A stretch of 64,000 nt of DNA from Bacillota bacterium. GTDB taxonomy: Bacteria; Bacillota; Clostridia; Acetivibrionales; DTU013. Below the pieces are notes generated by a model. That model had not been told where the DNA came from. It made no database searches and was given only the letters and a program-made list of their open reading frames with translations. How positions within the stretch are numbered: the stretch's first letter is position 1; each line of letters begins with the position of its first letter. The DNA lies in assembly GCA_023439545.1 (NCBI GenBank), contig JAEXNT010000036.1:1-64000 (forward strand), given 5' to 3'. Below are positions 34,361 through 43,823 of the stretch, one piece after another. Made by a program: the position numbers and the translations under genes.

Positions 34361-35752
34361 CTACTCCGTCTTGATTGCTTCCAGAGCGCTGAGCTTCATT
34401 GCTCGTCTGGCAGGCATAAAGCCTGATATAAGCCCTACCAGCGTTGCAAATCCAAGCGATGCCACAGCCAGCCACACCGGTATCACCGAGATGATATTTT
34501 TTTCACCGGGATATCCTCCGCCTCCTAAGATCCCCCCCGCAAAATTATTCAGCAGGAAGGATGCTCCGAAGCTGAACACAAGCCCCAGGACACCCCCCAC
34601 AAGTCCGATCATTCCGGCCTCGAAAAGGAACAGGTTCCTGATATCTGCGAGCATACAGCCGAGGACTTTCATAACGCCAATTTCCCTGGTTCTTTCATAT
34701 ATCGACATTATCATGGTGTTGGTAATGCCAAGCGCTGCCACGAAGAGCGATATTGCACCGATGCCGCCAAGTACGGCCTGCATTGTCGCGGATTGCTGCT
34801 GCATGCTTTCAAGGATATCTGTCAGACTATAGGTGCCGTATCCCATATTCTTTATTTCTGCCGAAACCTTTTGAACGTTATTTATGTCTTTAACCTTTAC
34901 CTTGACCTGTTGGTAGCCTTCCGGCTGTCCGGAACTAAAGCGCGCTCCCTGTGAAGCCTGCGCCCGTTCATTTTCCTTTGTGATCTTCTTGAGGTATTCG
35001 ATGTTCATATAAATGCTGTAGGATTTATCATCCTGCGAAGCCTCAAGGATACCGACGCCCTTGACCTTATAAAGCGTCGGCGGTTTGGTCGGGGTGTTCC
35101 CGCCACCTCCCGCAGGCCTGCGTTCTCCATAGCTCATGTCAAAGGTCATCACAAGCTTATCGTTAAGCACGTCTACATCGGGCGCGGGTCTTTCAGCAGC
35201 GTCCCCGCCCATTCCCCTGCTGAAGTAGAAATACCTTCCGCCACCATTGCTGGAAGCCCTTGGATTATAAAAATTGTATGGCGTCTCGCTTCCAAACAAC
35301 AGCGACGCCGTGTCATCTTCAGTCAGCAGCCTGCCGGAAGCCGTTTTGAAATCGAATGCTTCAAGAACTTTGGGGTTAACTCCCACTATATTGGCGTAAG
35401 TCGTGAATTTACCTGATACAAGCTTGAGAGAAGACTGCATATAAGGCATTACAGCCTCCACGCCCTCAATTGCTTCTATCTTTGTCACTGCCTGGTCATC
35501 AAGCGGAGTGACCTTCGACACGCCTCCGCCCTTGCCATCCTCCTGGAAAAAGTATGGATTGACTTCTATTATATTCAGACTTCCCATTCTCTTCAGCTGC
35601 TGCTTGAAGTTCTCATTCATTCCCAAACCGATCGACAGCATGACCACGATCGACGCCGTTCCGATAAGAACGCCGAGGATGGTTAGAATGGATCTGGTTT
35701 TTCTTCTCATGAAATTTTTAAAAGCCAGCCTGACCAGATCGTTTTTATTCAT
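34361..35752 (-). CDS. FtsX/MacB-type ABC transporter permease
   Basis: 463 residues. N-terminal cytoplasmic start and first helix are typical (LAFKNFMRRKTRSILTILGVLIG), followed by a large extracytoplasmic MacB-like domain (about 45-320) rich in Gly and Pro, then three C-terminal helices with TNTMIMSIYERTREIGVMKVLG and ALEAIKTE at the end. MacB-like permeases work by mechanotransmission, moving substrates already outside the membrane. It overlaps the COG1361-like gene by eight bases and belongs with the ATPase at 38119-38922. Confidence 0.93.
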   Translation of the reverse strand: MNKNDLVRLAFKNFMRRKTRSILTILGVLIGTASIVVMLSIGLGMNENFKQQLKRMGSLNIIEVNPYFFQEDGKGGGVSKVTPLDDQAVTKIEAIEGVEAVMPYMQSSLKLVSGKFTTYANIVGVNPKVLEAFDFKTASGRLLTEDDTASLLFGSETPYNFYNPRASSNGGGRYFYFSRGMGGDAAERPAPDVDVLNDKLVMTFDMSYGERRPAGGGGNTPTKPPTLYKVKGVGILEASQDDKSYSIYMNIEYLKKITKENERAQASQGARFSSGQPEGYQQVKVKVKDINNVQKVSAEIKNMGYGTYSLTDILESMQQQSATMQAVLGGIGAISLFVAALGITNTMIMSIYERTREIGVMKVLGCMLADIRNLFLFEAGMIGLVGGVLGLVFSFGASFLLNNFAGGILGGGGYPGEKNIISVIPVWLAVASLGFATLVGLISGFMPARRAMKLSALEAIKTE

Positions 35753-38174
35753 CCAGACTCATTTCCTTCCTTCTGTTATGCCTTTTCCTGAGTATAATAA
35801 ACACAACGGCTGCCAGAACCAGAAGTCCCGCTCCTCCGCCTATATATATCCAAATGCTGGGCTTGGCAGGTCCCGCCCCCATGATCGGCTTTCCGTCGGG
35901 TCCTATTACCATACCGTCCTTGCCGACCGGCATACCGTTGCCATCCATCGGTCCCTGCGGAGCCATTTCACTCACGTTCAGTGCAAATTCCTTGCGTATT
36001 TCGGTCTTTTTACCGTTCGCATCCTCGAAGGTGAATAGGACGCTGCCCTTTTGCTGACCAACAGCTTTGGGCATCGCTGATACGTCGAAGAAGTCGGTTC
36101 TGCCGGATTCGAAATTACCTACGTAATAGCTCAGGTTTTGTCCGTCAAAATCTCCTTCAAGCTTGACCATAAGGTTATAAAGCGTCGATTTGCCCATATT
36201 GTAAAAATCGAGGTAGAATTGAACCGGCTGTCCGACAAAGGCTTCGGGAGCAAGGTTCAGATCACCCGTCGTAAGTCTGGGATTCTGCAGTACTCTTACA
36301 CTCATGGTCTCTTTCGCGGTAAACGGATTTCCCTTGCTGTCTTCGTATTCGAAGTCAACCGTCAGCATGTATGATTTCTGCTCCGCGTCGGGTTTTACGT
36401 GCAGCAGCAGCTCTCTCTCGACGTTCTGCTTGCTCGGTATTCCTTCAATGAAAAAAGTATTGCCGGAGTCGGTCGGTGTGAAAGTACCATCGTCCGAGGA
36501 AACCGTTACTTTAATGTTGGAAACATCTATCGCCCTGCTTGTATTGAGGAAGGACATCTTTAGTTTGAAATCTTCTCCCGCATTGACCGGGAAGGGATCC
36601 ATGGAATAATTGTCTATGATTATCCTTGGTACGGACTTGCTTGAACCGCTGCCTTCAATATAAGCACCGATGTATTGGGTAGCCGTATATTTGGCGCCGA
36701 AAACATCCTCATACTCGACGTTTATCGCTACAGGGTAGTTCTTGGTAACGGCATCATCCGCCGCAAACAACTTGAATGAGACGTTTTTGCTGCTGTTGGC
36801 GCCAAGCTTGTCAACGTAGATAGGATTCATCGACTTTACTACAAGAGCCGCGTCCGCCGTCAGCGATACCTTTACGTTTCTGGCAACCGCACCGCTGTTG
36901 TTCCTGAGATCAAAGCCTACTGTGAAATCATCCCCGGTACCGAGCGCAGACTGAGGCGATACGATTTTTTCAAAGCTGATTTCCGGCCTTGAACCTTCGC
37001 CCTCTCCTGCGGGTACGAATATTTGGTTCTGTTCGGAAAGGCTGTTACCGTTCAAATCGCTATAATCCATTTTTACAGTAAGCTCATTGCTTCCTGCTGC
37101 ACCGGAAGCAGGCATCAGGAGCCTATAGGTAACGACCTGGTTCGCTCCTCCGCCGATCTGGTCCACATACTTTACATCGGTGGAGTTATCAGTCGTAAAG
37201 CCCCCGCTTTTCAAGCCCTGCAGCGTTATCTTGATATCCTTTGCAGAAGCTTTCCCTAGGTTCTTCAGTGAGATATCAAGCAATATGGCATCCGAAGACC
37301 CGGTATTCTGTCTTACAGAAACATTGTCGACGTTAAGCTTCGGGCTGGCATTATCGTTCGATACCCTTACGTAAACAGTCTCCGAAGTGCTGATCGGAAT
37401 ATTGTAGGCATTTTCAAAATCATAGTTCAGCTTGAATGCATACAAACCGGCGGGAGCGCTGCTCAACACGCTTAAATCGAACGAGACTTCCTTTGTTTCG
37501 TTTCCGTTTATGTAATCGATGCTCTGACGCAAGCTGAAATTGTCGAGCACCAGCGGCGCCTTTGTCTCATCGACCATCTTCAGAGTTACATCGATATTTC
37601 TTGCCTGGTAGATGCTGTTGTTCTTTATGGGGTAAGTAACTTTCTGCGTGCTGCCCGCCTTGATCGTAGGAATGTTGGAACTGTTGGTGATTTCCAGCCT
37701 GGGCTTGAAATCCGACGGATCCGCATTGGAAGAGGAATTGCCGGAATCTTCATCTACGCCTGTAACGTTTACAGATATATTCTGTACATAATCCTGCCCG
37801 CCCTTTTTATAACGCAGAGTTATTACAGCTGTATTTCCCTTCCCCATATATTTCAGAGTGATATCGCTGGATTTATATGGTGCGTTGTCATTTTCCAATG
37901 AGGAGTATATCTCGACGGGATCCTCATCTACCGATTCAAAACTTAAATTTGATCTTACTTCGGCAGTAACATTTGTAAGCTCACTAGTAGACGTGTTTTG
38001 GCAATAGAGGAACAGCATGAACGTAGTTCCCTTTTTAATATCTTCTTTTATACTCTGATCCGTACTCAAAACTTTTATAAAAGTCCCCGCCTGTTCGGCC
38101 GCAAAAGCTATGGACCCGCTAAACACCTGCAGGCACAGCATCAGCGCCATGAATATTACTGTCAACTTCCTCAT
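35745..38174 (-). CDS. COG1361-like exported protein with C-terminal membrane anchor
   Basis: About 809 residues. Signal peptide MRKLTVIFMALMLCLQVFSG; then a string of about six Ig-like/CARDB-type beta modules with recurring phrases such as FDLRNNSGAVARNVKVSL, LKNLGKASAKDIKITL and DFYNMGKSTLYNLMVKL. The C-terminus has one membrane helix (WIYIGGGAGLLVLAAVVFII) followed by a basic tail. COG1361 proteins are surface proteins, commonly paired with FtsX-type ABC transporters, where they may replace the MacA-type partner. ATG at 38174 follows GGGGGG by eight bases. Its first 56 bases overlap the 3' end of the ATPase gene in another frame. Confidence 0.85.
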   Translation of the reverse strand: MRKLTVIFMALMLCLQVFSGSIAFAAEQAGTFIKVLSTDQSIKEDIKKGTTFMLFLYCQNTSTSELTNVTAEVRSNLSFESVDEDPVEIYSSLENDNAPYKSSDITLKYMGKGNTAVITLRYKKGGQDYVQNISVNVTGVDEDSGNSSSNADPSDFKPRLEITNSSNIPTIKAGSTQKVTYPIKNNSIYQARNIDVTLKMVDETKAPLVLDNFSLRQSIDYINGNETKEVSFDLSVLSSAPAGLYAFKLNYDFENAYNIPISTSETVYVRVSNDNASPKLNVDNVSVRQNTGSSDAILLDISLKNLGKASAKDIKITLQGLKSGGFTTDNSTDVKYVDQIGGGANQVVTYRLLMPASGAAGSNELTVKMDYSDLNGNSLSEQNQIFVPAGEGEGSRPEISFEKIVSPQSALGTGDDFTVGFDLRNNSGAVARNVKVSLTADAALVVKSMNPIYVDKLGANSSKNVSFKLFAADDAVTKNYPVAINVEYEDVFGAKYTATQYIGAYIEGSGSSKSVPRIIIDNYSMDPFPVNAGEDFKLKMSFLNTSRAIDVSNIKVTVSSDDGTFTPTDSGNTFFIEGIPSKQNVERELLLHVKPDAEQKSYMLTVDFEYEDSKGNPFTAKETMSVRVLQNPRLTTGDLNLAPEAFVGQPVQFYLDFYNMGKSTLYNLMVKLEGDFDGQNLSYYVGNFESGRTDFFDVSAMPKAVGQQKGSVLFTFEDANGKKTEIRKEFALNVSEMAPQGPMDGNGMPVGKDGMVIGPDGKPIMGAGPAKPSIWIYIGGGAGLLVLAAVVFIILRKRHNRRKEMSLDE

Positions 38175-38922
38175 TCGAAACCCCCCTGGCATTATTTATA
38201 ATGTCTATTTTTTCTATATTACCGTCCAGAATGTGGACGATCCTGTCGGCATAAGCGGCGATCTCCAGATCGTGCGTAACTATTACGAGCGTCTGGTTGT
38301 TATCCCTCGCCATTTTCGTAATAAGCTCCATGACTTCCTTTGTTGTCTTGGAATCAAGGTTTCCTGTAGGTTCGTCCGCAAAAACTATCTCCGGCATCCC
38401 TACGAACGCTCTCGCAATGCCCACGCGCTGCTGCTGTCCGCCGCTCATCTGCGACGGCTTGTGCTTCTCGTGCGAGGACAAGCCAACGGCTTTTAACATA
38501 TCCTGGGCTTTTTTATCCCGCTTCGATCTGGAAATACCTTTGAAGGTAAGAGGCATGCTTACATTTTCAAGCGCCGTGAGCATCGGAAGCAGGTTGTAGG
38601 ACTGAAAGACAAAGCCCACATTCTCCTGCCGGAATTTTGCAAGCTGCTTTTCCGACATTTTTTCAATCGCCTTGCCTTTGATATGTATCGAACCCTTGGT
38701 CGGCTTCTCGAGCCCTGCCATAAGGTTCAACAGCGTTGACTTACCGGAACCGGAGGTCCCTAGAAGACAGCAAAATTCGCCTTTTTTTATTTCCAGGCTT
38801 ACATTATCCAGCGCAACGACCTTTTCCTCACCGACCCGGTACACTTTCCTGAGATTTTTCAATTCTATGATGTTTTTTTCCAAGCTACGATCAGGCTCCT
38901 TTGTAACCATTTTGTAAAACAT
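38119..38922 (-). CDS. ABC transporter ATPase (LolD/MacB type)
   Basis: 267 residues: Walker A GTSGSGKST, Q-loop FVFQSYNLLPML, signature MSGGQQQRVGIARAF, Walker B IVFADEPTGNLD and switch His in VTHDLE, exactly the pattern of LolD/MacB ATPases. The last ~35 residues are unusually long and overlap the start of the exported-protein gene. Start is uncertain: ATG at 38922 and 38910 have no ribosome site, while AAAGGAG at about 38900 suggests TTG at 38883, which would begin with LEKNIIELKNLRKVY, close to the usual family N-terminus. Partner of the permease at 34361-35752. Confidence 0.9.
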   Translation of the reverse strand: MFYKMVTKEPDRSLEKNIIELKNLRKVYRVGEEKVVALDNVSLEIKKGEFCCLLGTSGSGKSTLLNLMAGLEKPTKGSIHIKGKAIEKMSEKQLAKFRQENVGFVFQSYNLLPMLTALENVSMPLTFKGISRSKRDKKAQDMLKAVGLSSHEKHKPSQMSGGQQQRVGIARAFVGMPEIVFADEPTGNLDSKTTKEVMELITKMARDNNQTLVIVTHDLEIAAYADRIVHILDGNIEKIDIINNARGVSNEEVDSNIHGADAVPAGV

Positions 38923-39002
38923 AAATACATATGGCCGGTAACCAACGAATAGTTAGACGGTCAACTGTGGCAGAAGGTTCCGTTTTTTTAGAAAAACTTG
39001 TA

Positions 39003-40742
39003 TCAATATTCCTGACTGCTGAACTGTATTTCGCAAAGCTGCTTGTACACACCATTATACGCAAGAAGTTCCGAATGGTTTCCGGATTCTGCTATTTTTC
39101 CGTTTTCAATAACAAGGATCGTATCCGCCCGCTTTACAGTCGACAGCCTGTGAGCGACCACAATTATCGTCCTGCTCTCGGTCAGTTCCTGTATGGCCTG
39201 CTGTATCTTGGCCTCGGTTTCTACGTCCACAGCGGCAGTCGCTTCATCAAAGATCAGTATGGGCGTATTTCGCAACACCGCTCTTGCGATGGACAGGCGT
39301 TGTTTCTGACCGCCCGAGAGTTTGACGCCTCTCTCCCCTATTACCGTATCATAGCCCTCCGGCAGCTCGCTGATGAATTCGTCCGCCCTCGCTGTTTTGG
39401 CGGCCTGTATAATTTCATCCATCGTGGCTTCCTTACTGCCGTATGCAATGTTTTCAGCAACTGAGCCGTTGAAAAGAAAAATATCCTGGAGTACTATACT
39501 TATCTGATTTCGCAGAGATGATAACGTGATCTCCCTCAGATCCCTGCCGTCCAGCAGGATATTGCCCGATACGGGATCGTAAAAACGTGCGATCAGACTG
39601 ATCACTGTTGTCTTGCCCACACCCGTAGGGCCTACGAGTGCAATCATTTTCCCGGGTTCGGCCCTGAAGCTTATATCCCGGAGTACAGGGATTCCGTCGA
39701 CATAATTAAAGCACACGTTTTCAAATGCGATATCACCCTTGCCTCGCGGGACATCCACCGCCCCGGGGCTGTCCTTGATATCCGGCTCGGTGTCGAGAAC
39801 TTCAAATACCCTGTCCGCTCCCGCAATAGACTGCTGGAGATCCTCGATCACCCTTGCGAGGTTGCTGATCGGCTGGTAGAACAAATTGAGGAACAGCAGG
39901 AACGCCACGATATCCGGGATGGTAAGGCGGTCGCCAAGAGCCAGCCAGCTTCCGAAAAATACAACTATGACTGTGCCGAACGAGCTGACTGCTTCGACAG
40001 CAGGATGGAAAACAGCGCTCAGCTGCAAGGCGTGCAGTAAAGCCGAGACATAGCTTTCCGCCCTCTTCCTTATACGTTTCTTTTCGCGGTGCTGCTGATT
40101 GAAGACCTGTATCTCCTTCATTCCGGAAATGTTATCCTGCAGCGTAGCATTGAGCTCTGCAAGGTTATTCTGCGCGACGCGGAAATTGGGCCTGATCTTG
40201 TTAACAAACAACCAGCTGCCGTATAAAAGGAAGGGAATGGGTATTAGTGTCAGCAGCGCCAGATAAACGTTCATAGTAAACAGTATTATCGCAACGCCCA
40301 GGACAACCAGAAGGTTGGCCAGCAGCTCCGGGACTACGTGTGCTATCAGCATCTCGAACGTAGCGGTATCATTTACCGCTCTCGACATGAGCTGGCCGGT
40401 CTGTTTGTCCTGGTAGTACTTGAGCGACAATTTCTGCAAATGGTCATAGACGCGCACCCTCATGTCAGTGACGAGGTTCCAGGCCGCCTTGTGGCTAAGA
40501 TAATTGTTGAAGTAGCGGAACAATATGCGCAATATGTATGTACCCGCGAGTATTAACGCAATACTTCGGACAGCCGTTATGGACGCTTCACTGAAATCAT
40601 TCGTCAGTATTTCCATGAGATCTCTTATGTACAAAGGGCCTAACAGATTCAATACGGTAATTGCCAGTATGCTGACCCCTGAAACGGTCAGCAGAAACCA
40701 GTAAGGTTTTGCATATCTGACAAGCCTGAAAACATTTTTCAT
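39003..40742 (-). CDS. ABC exporter, fused membrane and ATPase domains (MsbA/LmrA type)
   Basis: 579-residue half transporter that works as a dimer. Residues 1-320 contain six membrane helices (start AKPYWFLLTVSGVSILAI). The ATPase has Walker A GPTGVGKTT, signature LSGGQKQRL, Walker B ILIFDEATAAVD and switch VAHRLSTV. Such exporters carry lipids, drugs or peptides; substrate unknown. Unlike most heterodimeric clostridial exporters it has no partner gene next to it. A consensus promoter, two palindromes and a hairpin with a T-rich tail precede it, suggesting regulated expression. The next gene downstream on the strand, the ATPase at 38922, is 80 bases away. Confidence 0.94.
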   Translation of the reverse strand: MKNVFRLVRYAKPYWFLLTVSGVSILAITVLNLLGPLYIRDLMEILTNDFSEASITAVRSIALILAGTYILRILFRYFNNYLSHKAAWNLVTDMRVRVYDHLQKLSLKYYQDKQTGQLMSRAVNDTATFEMLIAHVVPELLANLLVVLGVAIILFTMNVYLALLTLIPIPFLLYGSWLFVNKIRPNFRVAQNNLAELNATLQDNISGMKEIQVFNQQHREKKRIRKRAESYVSALLHALQLSAVFHPAVEAVSSFGTVIVVFFGSWLALGDRLTIPDIVAFLLFLNLFYQPISNLARVIEDLQQSIAGADRVFEVLDTEPDIKDSPGAVDVPRGKGDIAFENVCFNYVDGIPVLRDISFRAEPGKMIALVGPTGVGKTTVISLIARFYDPVSGNILLDGRDLREITLSSLRNQISIVLQDIFLFNGSVAENIAYGSKEATMDEIIQAAKTARADEFISELPEGYDTVIGERGVKLSGGQKQRLSIARAVLRNTPILIFDEATAAVDVETEAKIQQAIQELTESRTIIVVAHRLSTVKRADTILVIENGKIAESGNHSELLAYNGVYKQLCEIQFSSQEY

Positions 40743-40782
40743 TTATATATCACCTGTCCTTACGCAACCTGCCTTTTGGCAA

Positions 40783-40817
40783 TGAAAAGAAATAGGCCCG
40801 CACTGACAGCCTATTTC
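40783..40817 (-). terminator. Leader hairpin / possible attenuator before the ABC exporter
   Basis: Minus strand GAAATAGGC (40817-40809), an 11-base loop and GCCTATTTC (40797-40789), a perfect 9-bp stem, followed by TTTTCATT. It lies between the exporter promoter and its start codon, so if it terminates it would act as an attenuator. Confidence 0.5.
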
Positions 40818-40878
40818 CATTTGGAGGTTGAGAATATATAACAAATGCCTATAAGAAGAATTTGCTAGGTTCATGGTA

Positions 40879-40933
40879 ATTATATCATTCACGATATATT
40901 GGGTCAATATATATTTTTACAACAATATATTGT
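40879..40933 (-). promoter_or_regulatory. Sigma-A promoter of the ABC exporter with two palindromes
   Basis: Minus strand TTGACC (40907-40902), 17-base spacer, TATAAT (40884-40879). The -35 region is covered by the inverted repeat ATATATTG-GGT-CAATATAT (40894-40912), and a second perfect palindrome, ACAATATATTGT, lies at 40922-40933. Both share CAATATATTG-like half sites and look like tandem operators for one repressor (MarR or TetR size). No such regulator gene is adjacent. Confidence 0.65.
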
Positions 40934-41020
40934 ACTTTCAAGAGGCATGCAAAAATGCCATCCGGCGTTTTCAGCAACAAACAATCATATAAATTATATA
41001 TTTTCAGTTTTTCTGTAAGA

Positions 41021-41049
41021 TTGTAAAATAATAGCGGATATTTTATAAT
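41021..41049 (+). promoter_or_regulatory. Sigma-A promoter of the PQQ/glycine-rich pair
   Basis: TTGTAA (41021-41026), 17-base spacer, TATAAT (41044-41049). It lies about 38 bases before the ATG at 41087. Together with the exporter promoter it accounts for the 344-base gap 40743-41086. Confidence 0.6.
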
Positions 41050-41086
41050 GAAGATAAAATATGGAAAAATGTGCGGATGGTGAAAT

Positions 41087-43780
41087 ATGCGTAGAAAATG
41101 TTTTTCAATGTCAATTATCATCATACTCCTGACGGCCTTGATACCACTTCCCGGAACAGCGGGACCGGTTACGACTGAACAACAGGCTGCAGAAAGTCAG
41201 AATTCGGCGATTCCTCAACGACCGGCTGCCAATGGATTTTCCCGTCAATCGCCTTATGCGGGAACGGAGAAGGGATTGCGCCACTGGGTATACCAATCCG
41301 GCCTTCACACAGCATCAACGCCCGTAATCGACCCGAATGGAACAGCATATTTCACTGCCGGAAAAGATTTGATTGCCGTCGATCGTACAGGAAAAAAACT
41401 ATGGTCCTGGCGCAGCGCGGTAGCTCTCACAAACAGCCCTGAACTGGGCAGCGACGGCAAAATATTTATCACTTCCGAAGCAGGAGATCTGTTCGCACTA
41501 GACTCCACGGGTTCGGAATCGTGGACGTTCAGGCATACGCCCCCTGAAACTTATAATATCACAAACGTCACCGCAAGATCATGCTCAAGCTGCTCTGTGG
41601 GTCCGGACGGTACTATTTTTTATATGGTCTGCTATAATTCCTTGGAGACTTATGAAGTTATCCTCTACGCCATTAATCCGAATGGCAGTATAAAATGGTC
41701 GACCAGTTCAAGCAAAAAGAGTTTGCAGGCATGTAAACCCGTTGTCAGCAATGACGGGACGGTTTTCTTCGGATATACGCAAGAAGTACCAAGTTCGGTC
41801 AGGGCAAGGTTCGGACTCATTGTCATGACGACAACATATGCAACTGTCGCAGCGTATGAAAGCAACGGCAAATTATTATGGGAACAAAAAATCCTGTGTA
41901 ACAACCTTACAAGTACCGCTCCTCTTTGTCCAAGCAACGAAAACGGAGTTTTTATAGGCTTGGAGAATGCACTTTATTCAATAAATTCTTCAGGCAATAC
42001 AATTAAATTATTCGAATGCAACGACTTGTTTTCCGATACGAATGGGGTAGCATCGGCAAATAGTAAACAAATAGTTTTCACATCAGGCAAGGAAACATAC
42101 CTGTGTGATTCCGAAGGAGTTTTGAAATGGAAATTCATTGCAGACAGCAATATCGGAAGTGCTCCTTCGGTAGACAAAAACGGCAATATCTACTTTTCAT
42201 CGTCCAATGGCACCTTATATTGCCTTAATTCTCAGGGAAAAGAAAAATGGAGAAGTATGCTTACAGGCAAGGTTTACGGCTCTTCTACCGCAATGCGGAA
42301 CGACGGCGTCATTTACCAGCTGACTAGCAGCGGCGATTTGAACGCAATCGGTAAAATAAAGGTCAAGTCGGTATCTATGAATACCCATAAGGTCACCTTA
42401 CTTTCAAAGGGGATGAAGGGTATCCTGAAACTAAGCTACAGTCCCGAGGATACGTTCGATAATGCGATGGAATGGAGTTCCAGCAACCCGGCGGTCGCCA
42501 CAGTGAAGGATGGCGTGGTCACGCCTGTTTCCACGGGCAAAGCACTGATAAAAGTTTACTCTCGGACAGATAATATTTCGGACACCTGTGAAGTCACAGT
42601 CGTCACAAAGCCTGAGACGGATATGGCGCTTACTTGTGACACTGTTTTGCAGCAAACATTGTCATTTTATCAGGGAACTTTTACTTTCCAAAACCTCACG
42701 TTGAATGATGGTATAACCTTGACAAGCGAAGGCGCCTCAGAGATTGAGCTGATAGTAAAAGGGTCTCTAAACATCGAAAAAAATGCGTCGATTCGGGTAA
42801 GAAACGGATACTACTCTTTTGCCCCTACATTGCCTATCTCATCACTTACATCAGAGAAATTAAAAAAAGCGACAACCTTACGAAGTGCATGCGTATTAAG
42901 CATTCCCTACCTCTATGGCAAAGGCGGAAACGGCGGAGCCGGAGGCGATGGTTCGTGTATAAATGCGATTGTACGGCAAGAAGGCATGGCTGTCGGTTTT
43001 TTTGAAGAGCAGCGTGCTGCGGGCGGAGGCGGCGGAGGCGGCGGCTTTGGCGGCGGGCTCGGAGGTAAGGGCGGCAATTTGTTTACTGAATTTATTAACA
43101 AAACCAATTATGCTGCTCAGCTCTCGGGTATGGGGACAGCAGGCGAAAATGATGGTAAAAACGGCGGCAATGTAACCGATTTTAACAAATCGTTCCAGCC
43201 AGGCAGAGAAGTTACGTTGTCAGGCGGTGAAGGTGGCGGCGCACTAAACACAGGTAATTCCGGCGCCACCGGTAAATCCGTGCCCGACGGCGGTAGCGGG
43301 GGCGGCGGTAATGGCGGCTACGGCGGCGAAGGCATGTTCGGAAGCATGATTTCAAAGGAAGCTGCAATAGGTCCTTTAGGCGGCGGAGGAGGAGGCGGCG
43401 GAGGCTATGGCGGAGGCGTCCTTGTGATCGCAGCCGGATCCATTAACGTTAAACCCGGTAATATCCCCTGCTTCATAGTTTCGGGGCAAATGGGCGGGAA
43501 AGGCGGCTACCCCAACGGTCAGGACGGAGAAAACGGCGAAGGCGGACTGCTTGTCATCGAAACAAACAGCTACAGACCATCGTTGTCACACTGGAATATC
43601 GGAACTGGCAGCATAGAGTGCAGCAATCCCGGCATCAACGGCGGACACGGAACTGTGACGGGAAATCCTCAGAAGGTATTTATCAACGGCAGAGATATGG
43701 GAAGTTATGACGATAAAACAATCAGGGCCTTCAACATCCGCGACCGATCAGCGGCATTAATAGCAAACTTGGATAAGTGA
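41087..43780 (+). CDS. Secreted PQQ-propeller / BIG2 / glycine-rich protein (copy 1)
   Basis: 897 residues with signal peptide MRRKCFSMSIIIILLTALI. Residues ~60-420 are PQQ-like beta-propeller repeats (for example YFTAGKDLIAVDRTGKKLWSW, trimmed here, and YFSSSNGTLYCLNSQGK). A BIG2 Ig-like domain (~425-505) follows with WSSSNPAVATVKDGVVTPVS. Then comes a strand-rich segment (~513-585) and a glycine-rich region (~605-830) full of GGNGG/GGGGG runs, ending in a short conserved tail with no anchor motif. GGATGG precedes the ATG. A paralogue follows after 43 bases. Propeller and BIG2 parts suggest surface binding; there are no catalytic residues to cite. The gene is probably expressed with its paralogue. 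Confidence 0.82.
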   Translation: MRRKCFSMSIIIILLTALIPLPGTAGPVTTEQQAAESQNSAIPQRPAANGFSRQSPYAGTEKGLRHWVYQSGLHTASTPVIDPNGTAYFTAGKDLIAVDRTGKKLWSWRSAVALTNSPELGSDGKIFITSEAGDLFALDSTGSESWTFRHTPPETYNITNVTARSCSSCSVGPDGTIFYMVCYNSLETYEVILYAINPNGSIKWSTSSSKKSLQACKPVVSNDGTVFFGYTQEVPSSVRARFGLIVMTTTYATVAAYESNGKLLWEQKILCNNLTSTAPLCPSNENGVFIGLENALYSINSSGNTIKLFECNDLFSDTNGVASANSKQIVFTSGKETYLCDSEGVLKWKFIADSNIGSAPSVDKNGNIYFSSSNGTLYCLNSQGKEKWRSMLTGKVYGSSTAMRNDGVIYQLTSSGDLNAIGKIKVKSVSMNTHKVTLLSKGMKGILKLSYSPEDTFDNAMEWSSSNPAVATVKDGVVTPVSTGKALIKVYSRTDNISDTCEVTVVTKPETDMALTCDTVLQQTLSFYQGTFTFQNLTLNDGITLTSEGASEIELIVKGSLNIEKNASIRVRNGYYSFAPTLPISSLTSEKLKKATTLRSACVLSIPYLYGKGGNGGAGGDGSCINAIVRQEGMAVGFFEEQRAAGGGGGGGGFGGGLGGKGGNLFTEFINKTNYAAQLSGMGTAGENDGKNGGNVTDFNKSFQPGREVTLSGGEGGGALNTGNSGATGKSVPDGGSGGGGNGGYGGEGMFGSMISKEAAIGPLGGGGGGGGGYGGGVLVIAAGSINVKPGNIPCFIVSGQMGGKGGYPNGQDGENGEGGLLVIETNSYRPSLSHWNIGTGSIECSNPGINGGHGTVTGNPQKVFINGRDMGSYDDKTIRAFNIRDRSAALIANLDK
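41193..41330. repeat. 138-bp near-identical tract shared with 43930-44067
   Basis: Within the 5' part of copy 1. By direct reading only one base differs from the matching tract in copy 2 at 43930-44067, while the flanking sequences are clearly diverged. This points to recent gene conversion. Confidence 0.88.
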
Positions 43781-43823
43781 TTTGATATGGCATAACAATA
43801 CAATAATTTATGGATGGTGAAAT

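Noticed and set aside
40743..40874. 43-codon upstream frame whose stop directly precedes the ABC exporter ATG
   Set aside because: Its ATG lies at the expected transcription start with no ribosome site, so a leader peptide is unlikely, though a leaderless one cannot be excluded.
42913..43107. Proline-rich minus-strand frame
   Set aside because: Antisense of the glycine-rich coding repeats.
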